A DNA stretch of 64,000 bases from Copromyces sp. CBS 386.78 (lineage: Eukaryota; Ascomycota; Sordariomycetes; Sordariales; Sordariaceae). Below are positions 46,433-56,548 of the stretch, piece by piece (within the stretch, counting starts at the first letter, position 1; each line of letters starts with the position of its first letter). The position numbers and the translations under genes were made by a program. Below the pieces are notes generated by a model. That model worked only from the letters and a program-made list of their open reading frames with translations, did no database searches and had not been told where the DNA came from. Location: positions 310,001 through 374,000 of the forward strand of contig MU839113.1 of assembly GCA_030685235.1 (NCBI GenBank). The letters are read 5' to 3'.

Positions 46433-49400
46433 TTAAAGGACATTATCCCAACTCCCCGTTCCCGTGGCAGGTGGCTCCTCCCCTGTCATGGTGAGTAGCA
46501 TCCACGCCTCACCATTGCCATCTTCTCCTCCAGCTCCAGATCCCCCAGTAGTTGCCATCTCATTGCCATTATCAATACTATCCAGACTGCCAAGTAGATG
46601 ACATTTGCCAGCGCAGGTCATGACATTGTTGTCGTTGTCATTGTCGTTGCCGTCATTGCCGCTGCCGGTACTTAAAAACATGGCATCAGCCACTATGTTT
46701 GTCAAGTCCAAGTCGTCTTGACCTATCCCTCCCATGTCTCCCATCCCTTCCATCCCGGTGATATTGGAGAAGAGATCCATGTTGGCGATGTCTTCTAGCG
46801 GAAGTTGATGGTTGGGATCGAAGTCAGAGATGGATGAAGGGCCCGGCCCAGTACCGGTGGTGCTGTTAGCAAACATGGCGGTGGATGAACCGTTCATGGT
46901 TCGGTGAGGTAACTGGACTACCGGCCGGGATGTCTCGTTGCTGGGAGTCATCAAATGAGAAGGTCCCACGGCAGTCGCAGGTCCTGGGCCCCAGCCGTCG
47001 TTGAATCCATCACTATCTGCGGTGGTGAAAATGGGTGGCGCTGTCGCTGCTGGCTGATGGTATTGGTGTTGAGAGGGGAGTGCAGAGATGCCGAACTTGA
47101 AGAGGTCGGAAAGGTCAATGCGTTCGATGAAGGACGGCTCTTCGTGGACCCGTCTCCGTTTGGTTTCCGGTGCCATTCCTCTTCTGCATTCACTGCCGTT
47201 GATCTCAGTCGTGTCGCCAGTTTGACCCTGGCGTGATGGGCACTGAGTACCACCGCTACACGCACCAGGTTCACTCTCCGGTGGTGGCCCGACTCCCGAC
47301 ACTCCTCCGTTTTCGTCCAAACTCCCGCCACAGGCTTGCGCCGCTGTCACTCCTCCGGGACACCCACCACCACCACTGGCTCCTTCTGGTATGATCCTAC
47401 CTCCACCCCCCATAGGCATCATTCTCGGCACCACTGGCCTTCCGCCGTTCTTCGTATGCCTTGACACAGCCGTCCTCACCAGCACGGGAATCCCGTGGTT
47501 GCAGCACCCATACCGCTTGATGTTAGGCAGATTGAAGTAAGCACCGACGTCGCTTTGCTCAATGTCGAGTAGGAGTTGGTTGAGGTAGGCACGAGTGACA
47601 ATGTGTTGCCGGCCGATGGACTCCATGCATTCGTTGAGAAATTCGAGCTCGGAGGTTACCCAGGGCGGGAGTGAGACGGGTGATGGCGATGAAAAGGCTT
47701 CTTTGGCGAGGTCGATGTAGACTGTCGAAGCGCAGTAGAGGGAGAGAGCTACTAAGGGGGTTTTCTGTTAGGAAGTTGTTAGTATATAAATTAACAGCGG
47801 TGACAGAGGTATAAGAGAAAACGCCACTTACGTAAGGGCTCGTGGTCTCCCTGACCAACCTCATAATCTTCACGACTTCCCTCGCAGCATTCAGTCTCCT
47901 CACTTTACTCCTTTCACCCAGCCGCTTGTCGAGTCCATACTTCTTCACCGCATCGCAAGCAGCGCTATGAAGACAGACTACGGACGCGTGAAGATTCAGA
48001 TTCACCTGCAACGCCACCGTATCCGTGATATGCGTAGGCAGCCGAAACTTCTCGGGTAGGAACATAAAAGCATTACCCAAGTTGTTGTCAATCTCGCGAT
48101 GGCGATTCCAGTATGGACCGTTTTGAAGGTCGTCGGGCCGGTCCGACACTTTTGGTCGGTGCACATGGCTGAGCAGTTCGTTGAAGAGATAGCTTATAAC
48201 GACGGTGCTAGCGAAGGAGGAGTAAGAGGAGCCGCCAAAGGCTTCTTGGAGCGTGGGCGAGGTTTCATGGAGGCCTGTGTTAAAGGCGTCTTCGGAAGCA
48301 GGAAGATGGGTTGTGGTCTGCTACGGCATTAGTCTTGAACACTCAACCGACATTCTCAATTGGCTGTTCTTACATCTTTCACATCCATCATGATGGACCA
48401 CCCGGTGTTCATGGTGACATGAACGTTAACACAGTAAGCACCCCAGAATGTCCTTCGACGTTCTTCTAACTCAACCCAGCTCTTAGGGGGAGGTAGGACG
48501 GGCCCATCGGAATTTTCTGCGTCTTCTAAGGATTCATCGAGTCGTTGAAGGCCCAGCATGTGCACAAGCCTGGCACACCTTGCGGCAGTCATTGCAGCTC
48601 TGGTGAATAGCAAAGAGCGGGCCTCGTTGATGGCGGTTATTATCAACGCTTGGGCGTGATGAAGCGTTATAAAATGCTCGCCGAGCCCCTGATTATCTAC
48701 AATCAGCTTGGGAAACTTTCGGATCCAATCCAAGTTGACTAACCTTCAGCTCATCAGCTTCCAAGTATTGACGGGCACGGCGATAGAAGACATCGTAGTA
48801 ACGGTCGTACATGGGGTGCCCCTTTGCCGCATTTGCCCATATGGCGTACTGTAAACACATAGGCGGGCGCATATGCGTGGGAGAGTGGAATGCACGCATG
48901 TAATTTCCCTGATGGACGATGGGTACGACCTTGGGCTGAAACTGGAAAAACAGCCGGTGTCTTTGCGTCCCATTTTGTTAGAATATCATGCCATGTATGA
49001 CAGTTGGAGAGGGAACTCACAGCTCCTCGATCATTTCAAAAGGTGGTAGCCACTCAAATCTCCCCAGCTCAATGAGATCGTCACTGAAGCCTCTGATGCC
49101 AGTCGTTCCTGCCCGAGGCGCATCAAAAGGTTGAGGTGAATGTGGTCGCTTTGACGAAGCTGCTCTCTCAGGTGCCGGGACAGCTTCCATGTGGCTAGCT
49201 TCTTCAGATGCTGATCCATGAGACACAAAGCCAAAGCAGTAGTTGGCATATTCAGAACCTGATACTGTCCCTTCTGGTGGTTCATCCAAGCTAGTCGTAG
49301 CACTCATCCTGTCGAGGCCAAGAGTAGCATTCACATCATCACTTGCACCCTGGTTATCAGGGCCCAGGGGCTGCTTGGTGACATTGCGAATGAGGCCTTC

Positions 49401-49847
49401 CACTTGAGCTATTGTTCTCGATGTTAGCTGGCTTATCCCCTGGGTGCGAACGAATAGAAATGACTTGCCCAGTCTCTCTTCGAGTTCCTTCACATTTCGC
49501 CGCTTGAAGTTCGGTTTTCTCCTTGATTCAGGATATACACACTCTCCCCCGGCCGCCCCACATCGTGTGCATACCGGCTTTTTGCGGTCACCTACATCAA
49601 AGAGTCATAACAAGTTAGACGTAAAGCAGTCAATATGAGTGGGTGTCGTGAGCGAGGTGTGTCCAAGTTGTTGAACGGCCTACTCACATTTCAGCTTTCG
49701 ACTCCGACATTTCACACATGCCAATGGTTCGAGATCCGAGTCCGATTGTCCAGCAACTGGAGAGGTTTGTGCCGATTGTTGGACTCCTGACCCAACTTCT
49801 GATGCCCTTTCGGCTGTCGTTGTGGTATCCGTGTTGTAGTTGGCCAT
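46433..49847 (-). CDS. Zn2Cys6 transcription factor with fungal MHR domain (1007 aa)
   Basis: Seven exons: 49847-49688, 49591-49469, 49408-49021, 48960-48744, 48688-48374, 48320-47832 and 47764-46433. The binuclear zinc cluster begins at about residue 44 (CVKCRSRKLKC, then PVCTRCGAAGGEC), followed by a basic linker and a short coiled coil (VKELEERLAQVEGLI) used for dimerisation. The central region (about 210-520) matches the fungal transcription factor middle homology domain, with QPKVVPIVH, CLQYAIWA and RARQYLEADE. The last 350 residues are Gly/Ser/Asn/Asp-rich and probably activating. Intron 2 (49409-49468) has a GC donor and is 60 bp, so reading through would add 20 residues without a stop. 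The target pathway cannot be told from sequence. Confidence 0.85.
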
Positions 49848-50659
49848 CTTATGTCCGATAACCCCGTTATCCGCTTGCCGCCCAAATCGGTTAAGCGTGC
49901 TTAATTGCAAAGGCAAGACTTTCGTCGATATCGTCAACTCGCGGGTTTGTTGCAAACAAGACGCCGAGAACAAACGCCGGGCAACCGGGGATTATGAATG
50001 ATTCCGAAGGCCGATTCAGACTGATGCGTACGATATAACAGGAATGAAGGAAGGTTTGGTAAGCACAACAGCCTTTGCGTGGCTTCATCGCTGCTGCTGA
50101 CTTGGAGCCTGTGGAGGAATGACAGGGATTTCGGAAATTTCACGGGCAGCATTTGCGCCGATGACCGAAGCGACCAGCTCGGACTGAGCTTTGTTAATGC
50201 ACTAACTTTTCCACAACCCAGAACGGATAGGTTTCTGATGAGCATATAACAAAAAAGCAATCCCAACAGCAACTGTAACACGACACGAAGAGTTTGAAGT
50301 AACTTAACATTTTTGCCCTTTATATTGAACGTACTTAGCCTGATCCTGATATAAGCCAGGTTAGGTATCAGACCGTCCACTAACTCGAACTCGCGGATTG
50401 CATACGATACGAATATTGAGAGCAGATGGAAGCAGTCGCTTACTTGTAACTTCTCTTGTCAGCTGCTCATCTGAGAGGTATACGATAGGCCTCATCAGGG
50501 ACAGCAGATCTGCTCAGAAGAGAAAGAAACGGTGAAGAGGAACATAGATAAAGGGATATGAGATAGAAAGGAAATGAGAGAATGAGAGGGCACAAACGTG
50601 CAGCAGGCCGATACTCAACTGGGTTGAGGGTATGCTACCCATCGCCAATTATGCTTGCC
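49848..50659. promoter_or_regulatory. Intergenic: promoter of the Zn2Cys6 gene and 3' end of the GNAT gene
   Basis: About 810 bp between two minus-strand genes. The side near 49850-50300 should carry the transcription-factor promoter, the other side the GNAT 3' UTR. No motif is claimed. Confidence 0.4.
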
Positions 50660-52720
50660 TCAGTAGAGTAGATCGATCCATGAAGGACTGCAGCAGGTGT
50701 GTTCAAACACGACAGAATCCAACCAATGGTTAACTCCTCCGGCTTTTGGGGAGCGATAGGCCGCTTCGAAACGGACTTTTTCCTTGAACCCAAAGTTGGT
50801 TTCGAGGAGGTTCTTCACCCACGCTATATCGCCGTCCTGGTTTTCTTGTGCCTCCCAGACTCCGTTGTTGACGCTAAATTCGGTCTTGACAAGATACTGC
50901 AGGTAAATCTTGAAGGTATAGCGCTCATGTTGGCAGGGAGCCGCGTAGGCAGGGTTGCGTGAAGGATCCCAGAAGTCGCACATGTCCTTTGACTTCGCGG
51001 TGAGTGAGACTGAGGCGAGGAGCCTATCAAGGAGTGCAGATCCAATCTTCTTGCGTCTCCAAGAAGTATGGACATACACGTGGGCCTCAACAGTGGCCCT
51101 GCTAGTGCCTGTGTTACTGCCAGCCAAACCGGGCTTCCAAACCGAGAGGTATGCGAATCCAAGAACCACGCCTTCTTTGAAATCGGGAGGAATGGCCTTC
51201 TGCTGTGGCTGACTCGATTCGAATCTAATTCCATCTTTCAAAGCGTCCACTCTAGCCGAGCCGCTAACGGCAACGATGAAGGGATATTCATGCCCATGGG
51301 TGTCGGTAAGGATTTTCTCAAAGTCCGATGCTCCCAAAGGTGCAGAATCAAGCTTCTGGATGGCTTCACTGTTGTAGATGGATGCCACTGCCTCCATGTC
51401 CGAAGCTTCAGCAGGGCGCAAATGACATGGTACTTGGGGTACATTCAAGTCTGCGATGTTCACTTGAACTCCCGGTGGCTGGCGGCCCCATGGTGGAACC
51501 TCTCCTCGATTAAAACGGTCACCTCTTGGGCGAGCGAGTTTTCGTTTGCGCAGTATCTCCGATGACCAGTTCATCTGGCGCCATTTGAGCTCCGGGTCCT
51601 GTGCCTCAGTAGCTCGAGTCTCAGGGTGACTGAGAGGTGCGAGAAAGCATCCCGTCTCTGGGTTGATGTCACAGTTAAAGTGATTACGCCTGGATTTGAA
51701 AGATGCCCTCGCGTCGACATCTATGTTCAGGATCCATGCTTCCACCAGGCCTTTGTTGTACTCTTCAGTTTGAAGGCCTATATCGTAGTTCCGGTATTCG
51801 TAAAAGTGACCGAACCGTATTCTGGGGTCGCCCATTTCATCGTTGAAGCGGTACATGGGGACTTCGACGCCAATCTCGTTGCGAATGTCATGGGTCATCT
51901 TTGAATTGACTTGCTCGATTTCTTCATGATCATCGCTGAAATTAAACTCAGAGACGGAGAGGGGGCTCCGTTGCGAGCCTGGGTAGTCATACCGGCGGAC
52001 AGGAAGTTCATGCTCCATGTAATCAGCAGGCGCCGGCGGGGGTCGATGGTCTTGTGGTAACCTCGTCCACCAAAGTGGCTGAGCCCCATGCCCTCTTTTC
52101 TCTGTTGCCCGGGGTTTCTTCTCGGCTGCCCAGGGCTTCTTCTCTGCTTGCCATAGTTTCTTCTCTGTCTGCCATGGTTTCCTTTCTGCTGCCCAGGGGT
52201 TTTCTGACGGGTTACCCTGATGAATGACGGCTTGATCACCCTTCAGATTGTGTGGGCAGGTATTCGAGTTCTGGTTTCTGGAGCCAACCGGCTCATCGGC
52301 TTCCGTAGCTTGTGGGCCCCATCCTGTCTGGGAAACACTTTCCCATGGTGACTCTTTGGAGCTGTCCGCCTGAGAAGTCTTTCCCCATGCAGATCCCTTG
52401 GGTCCGTCTGGGCTTGAAGGAACATCGGCCTGCCCCTTTGGCTGCTGCTGTACGCTTTGTACTGGAGTGGCGGAAGCTTTTGTTTTGCTGAGGTCCACAA
52501 CTTTGCCGGTAGGGTCTTTAATGACAATGCGTCCGCCTTGGTGACGGTGCCAAAGGTGAGGAGGAATTCCCGGGACTGGCTTAATCTTTGGCCTACTGAG
52601 ATTTTGGATGATAGCTAAGGGGATTTCGCCTCTGCTTCGGGCACCTGAGTCAACCCGCTTTCCGGAATCGACTCCTTGCTTGGAGGGAGCCTCGGGGTTG
52701 TCTTGTTTTCCGGCAGTCAT
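50660..52720 (-). CDS. GNAT-fold N-acetyltransferase domain protein with long disordered N-terminus (686 aa)
   Basis: A single coding exon. Residues 1-300 are polar, with a tract of W-x-(A/T)EKKP repeats at about 172-210. The C-terminal 255 residues form a GNAT domain: it starts HLRPAEASDMEAVASIYN, has an AHVYVHTSWRRKKIGSALL acetyl-CoA binding segment near residue 545-563 and ends NHWLDSVVFEH. The substrate is unknown. A 62-bp GT-AG intron (52731-52792) lies in the 5' leader; splicing removes an upstream in-frame ATG, so the ATG at 52720 is taken as the start. If the intron were retained, a form 24 residues longer would be read. Confidence 0.8.
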   Translation of the reverse strand: MTAGKQDNPEAPSKQGVDSGKRVDSGARSRGEIPLAIIQNLSRPKIKPVPGIPPHLWHRHQGGRIVIKDPTGKVVDLSKTKASATPVQSVQQQPKGQADVPSSPDGPKGSAWGKTSQADSSKESPWESVSQTGWGPQATEADEPVGSRNQNSNTCPHNLKGDQAVIHQGNPSENPWAAERKPWQTEKKLWQAEKKPWAAEKKPRATEKRGHGAQPLWWTRLPQDHRPPPAPADYMEHELPVRRYDYPGSQRSPLSVSEFNFSDDHEEIEQVNSKMTHDIRNEIGVEVPMYRFNDEMGDPRIRFGHFYEYRNYDIGLQTEEYNKGLVEAWILNIDVDARASFKSRRNHFNCDINPETGCFLAPLSHPETRATEAQDPELKWRQMNWSSEILRKRKLARPRGDRFNRGEVPPWGRQPPGVQVNIADLNVPQVPCHLRPAEASDMEAVASIYNSEAIQKLDSAPLGASDFEKILTDTHGHEYPFIVAVSGSARVDALKDGIRFESSQPQQKAIPPDFKEGVVLGFAYLSVWKPGLAGSNTGTSRATVEAHVYVHTSWRRKKIGSALLDRLLASVSLTAKSKDMCDFWDPSRNPAYAAPCQHERYTFKIYLQYLVKTEFSVNNGVWEAQENQDGDIAWVKNLLETNFGFKEKVRFEAAYRSPKAGGVNHWLDSVVFEHTCCSPSWIDLLY
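52100..52205 (-). repeat. Tandem repeats of about 30 bp encoding W-x-AEKKP units
   Basis: Four to five imperfect units with the core TTTCTTCTCxGxCTGCCA (as read on the plus strand) encode decapeptides with a regularly spaced Trp (KPWQTEKKLW, then KKPWAAEKKP) in the GNAT protein's N-terminal region. Confidence 0.8.
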
Positions 52721-54462
52721 TTTCAAGGACCTGAACAAACGGTGAAACATGGTTAGTATTTGATTATCAGGTGTAGTACTGCGAATGCTCACCTTGTTAG
52801 GCGTTGAGAGGTTGATTGTCGCCGCGATAAGGTTTCAGAAGGTCGCAAAAGCTGCTTGGTTCGGCGATCGAACAAGACCAGAAATGCAGATGGGTGATAT
52901 ATACTTGGGTGCAGGGCAGGAGAAGTAGCAGGTGATGGGCGCCTGTTCGAGGCGGAATACTGTCGTGAATTGGCGAGATGCCGTTGGTAAGCAGGTGATG
53001 TTGAATCGTCGTCGACTCGCAGTTTTTAGTATTTCTGCCGTAGGTCGCACTGCTTTCGACAGTCGACTAGCTCGTGTAGGTGCCTCTAACGGGCACTGGG
53101 TGGTGAGTAAACTTCCGGTCGCAGATCCTTGGTGTGAGGTCAGTTGGATTGGAACAACGTGTTGGAAGAGGCGAAGAGTATGATAATTCGGAGAAGGAAG
53201 GGGAAGCGATAATTGCTTGTCGCACTCAGTCGGAGTCGAATGATGATGGAAGCCAATGGTTGCGCTCTGCAGCTCTGGGTAAAGAATCTCGTCGCAGATT
53301 CAAGAAGACGGTGGGATTCAAGAGCGTTGAGAGAGGAAAGTGGAATGGTTTGGGAGAGGCGGGTGTTGCGAGAAAGAGAAAGCAGGAGCAAGCGGCTGCA
53401 AGACTGCCCTTTTAAGGCGGGATTGAGCAGTAGTTGCGCGGTGGGGAATCGAAGGTTAAAGGATGGGATAGCAAGTGAAGTGCACCTCAAACAAAGTGAC
53501 TGGCAGCTGCGACGACCAGAACGTGACTCACTTGAGGTCTGGCGGGCGGTGTGCATCTTCCTTCTAGTGAAGTGAAATGTGGTGGAAGGTTGGCGGAAAC
53601 CGGAAGGCGTCTCTCTGAAGATCCAGGTTCAGCTGCAATTCGAACCCAATCGTGTTGACCACAGGCCTGAGAAAAGGAAGTAAAAGGGTGCATTGATTCG
53701 GCCTCCAAGGTTAGTAACCAAACGAACCGTCTCTCATCCAACCTTTGGACTTCAAAGGCCAACCCAGCTCAATGGAACTGGGGAAGAGTGATGACAACAT
53801 GAGTGTTTGCGTAAGTTGAGAGGCTTGACTCGAGGTTAGCAGCACCTTCCAAGTCTGGTCAGCCGCGTCGTGTGTGTGTTTTCCATATGATGGAACTCCG
53901 TCATTCCGCACGAATTGAACACTTGCTTGTGGTTGATGCATTTGATGCTGGGCTCTTGCCTCAACGTCCACCATGAAAAGGTCCAAGGAGAGGGTCGAAT
54001 TTCAACACTGGTTTGATAGCGCGCCCGATGTTCGAAAGAATAAAAATATAATAGAATGAGATGCATGTCGACATTGTCTTCTTTTGGCACTTGCGACGCC
54101 GTTGCGCGTGTCGAATCAGAGTGTCTTCAGGTTGGTTGAAGTGTTGACGTTGAAGGGTATCACGTGGCAGCAGAGATCAAGTACCCGCGTAAATAGAATG
54201 CACGAATCTAATTGGATCAGCAGAAGACCGGAAAGGTGGGGACGGGAAGCATGCAACAGCAAGGGCAGCCGATGTTCATGTCCATCACCTGGAATATCAA
54301 CGGCCAGGCAGCCAGTACGATCAGATTCGTAGAATTGACAATACCCGATCAAGTTGATCTTTGTCTGCCATTTCCGGCTTATCGTTACAATTCCGCACGA
54401 AAGGGCCGTGTAATGAGCCCGCCCGCTGTTTGAATTTAGCACTTTCTGACCCCGCCAACAAG
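52721..54462. promoter_or_regulatory. Divergent intergenic region between the GNAT gene and arl2
   Basis: About 1.7 kb. It includes the GNAT 5' leader with its intron (52731-52792) and both promoters. Several ORFs of 60-140 codons occur on both strands, but none shows codon or family evidence. I see no RNA gene. Confidence 0.45.
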
Positions 54463-55288
54463 ATGCTGTCGATCCTAAGAAAAGCGAAGCTCAAGGACAA
54501 GGAGCTTCGCATCCTCATGCTGTAAGTGATGGCTTGCGTGCTTCCTGCCCGATTGTAAGATGTGCAGTTGCTGACAAGTACGTACTCATGCAGAGGCCTT
54601 GACAATGCGGGCAAGACGACCATTGTCAAGAAAATCATGAATGAAGATGTGAATACCGTCAGCCCAACACTCGGCTTCATCATCAAGACCATCGACTATG
54701 AGGGCTACAAGCTCAACATCTGTAAGGCACCTGTGTGTCCATGAGCGTATGGTTGGGATGTGCTCTTCCAGTCAGGTTCTAACCACCATGTTCATAGGGG
54801 ATGTTGGCGGGCAAAAAACATTGCGGTCGTACTGGAGGAATTACTTTGAAAAGACGGATGCGTTGATCTGGGTCGTTGATGCCACGGATAGGCTGCGCAT
54901 CCAGGATTGCAAAGAAGAACTCCACGGTCTGCTCCAGGAAGAGGTGAGTAATCTCCGCCCAAATATGTCTTGTACTCCATTCTTGCAATTTCGACCACAT
55001 GCTGACCCATACGTCCACACCCAGCGACTATCGGGAGCGAGCTTGCTTGTGTTTGCCAACAAGACGGATGTAAGGGGGTGCATGACTGGAGACGAGCTGC
55101 GTGAAGTGAGTATATCTTCTATTGATTGCGAAGGAAGTGATGCTGATTTGTTTTAGGCTTTGCAACTCGATGAAATCAGAACCCATAAGTGGAATATTCT
55201 GAGGTGTAGTGCCATGACTGGAGAGAACCTCAAGGAGGGCTTGGCGTGGGTGGTTGAAGATGCAAAGGCTCGCCTTTTCCTGTACTGA
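54463..55288 (+). CDS. arl2: ADP-ribosylation factor-like GTPase ARL2 (181 aa)
   Basis: Five exons: 54463-54521, 54594-54721, 54798-54943, 55025-55105 and 55157-55288, all in frame with GT-AG introns of 51-81 bp. Motifs are GLDNAGKTT (G1), PTLGF (G2), WDVGGQ (G3), NKTD (G4) and CSAMTGENL (G5). The start [14 protein letters not shown] lacks the Gly2 needed for myristoylation, as in ARL2 and unlike ARF or ARL1. ARL2 (Alp41 in fission yeast) acts with tubulin cofactors in tubulin folding and microtubule function. The length is the family's usual length (about 184). Confidence 0.93.
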
Positions 55289-56548
55289 AACCAAGAGTGG
55301 TTGGAATGATGGCCCGCAAGGCACGGGCCGTATCCGAGATGTAACACGATGTTTGGGTTTGAGATACGAGACGATACAAGCGTAAAAACAGTCGGGAGAT
55401 CTGTCGAGAGATCTGTCGAGCAGCGGTCAGTATTCAGGGGAAGCGAGCCTCCCTTTTAATCCCCTTGGAGGCTCCGCGTCTTCCAGCAGGAGAGGCATCT
55501 GATCAAGGGTGGAGCACGCAAACAATGAGCGGTGATGACCACAAGGAGAAGTGGATGGAGACAAGACAGAGCTAAACAAGATGGTACCTGTCGATGAAGG
55601 GATCGTGATAGACGTTGTTGTTGTATTACTGTACAGTCCCCAACGGCTGACGAGAGACTCAAATACGACGTAGAGAGCTCTTGCATGGCAACGTGTTTCA
55701 AGGAAGTGATTGATGAAATAAAACGTGGGGGGCGGCTGACCGGTAGCGCCTTGCTCGTGTTGATGAGACATTGGGTTGACAAGGACGAGGGCATTTTGGA
55801 CTCGCGAAAATCAAGGTTCCGGCATCTTGGGCTGAGCTTGGCAGCAGAGGGCAGGGCAGCCCTGTCGCCGGCTGCTGCTCGCTGAAACGATGCGCTGTTG
55901 CAGCTGGAGGCCGCGTGAAAGTGTGCCCCGCTCCCGTCGCTGTGAATCCTGGCTTTCGTGCCTTGCGTGCATCCTGGGAATAGCCGCCCAAGATTTGTCC
56001 CTCTGCCCTCATAAAGTTACAGCTCCGCCTTCAGGATAGACGGCCATTCAGCAGGTGATTGATTGTTCATTGTACACTGCATACCTATTTCGTGTTGACA
56101 TCAAGCAATCTGAACTGACGGCCGTCATTTCTGACCGTGTTGCCCGTGACATCCCTCCTCCATCCCTTTTTCTTCTTCCACACCTCCTTCGGCCGCCCAT
56201 CTCACCCCCTCCTTCCCCCCTCCCCCTTTCGTATCCTTCCGCTTCTTTTCGGCTCCCTTCCGGCGGCGCCCCCTTTCGTTCGTTCGCTCGTTCGTCCGTA
56301 CCGCTCGGCTCCCGCGCACCTCAGATACCTAGCGACAGACTGCACGCGGCAGCAACCACGCACTGTCAAGCAGTGTCGCCCCGTCCCCGTCTCAGTACTT
56401 GACGGTTCCGCTCCTTATCCATCTGCAATCCTACGCACCGGCTCAGATGTGCTGGTGCTGCTGGGAGTGATCTGTGTTCTTTTAATAACTTCCACTTGTT
56501 TATAATTAATACTTGGGCCTTGTACCCCGGAGGTTTCCAGGAACCAAC
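55289..56548. promoter_or_regulatory. Intergenic and promoter of the gelsolin-repeat gene
   Basis: About 1.26 kb. A strongly C/T-rich plus-strand tract covers about 56150-56330, upstream of the start codon, as is common in Neurospora promoters. The ORFs on both strands are composition artefacts of this tract and lack family similarity. Confidence 0.45.

Noticed and set aside
53140..53762. Overlapping ORFs on both strands upstream of arl2
   Set aside because: No family match, conflicting frames, and location in a divergent promoter region.
56055..56505. Plus-strand Pro/Ser-rich ORFs before the gelsolin-repeat gene
   Set aside because: They are produced by the C/T-rich promoter tract; no conserved protein features.
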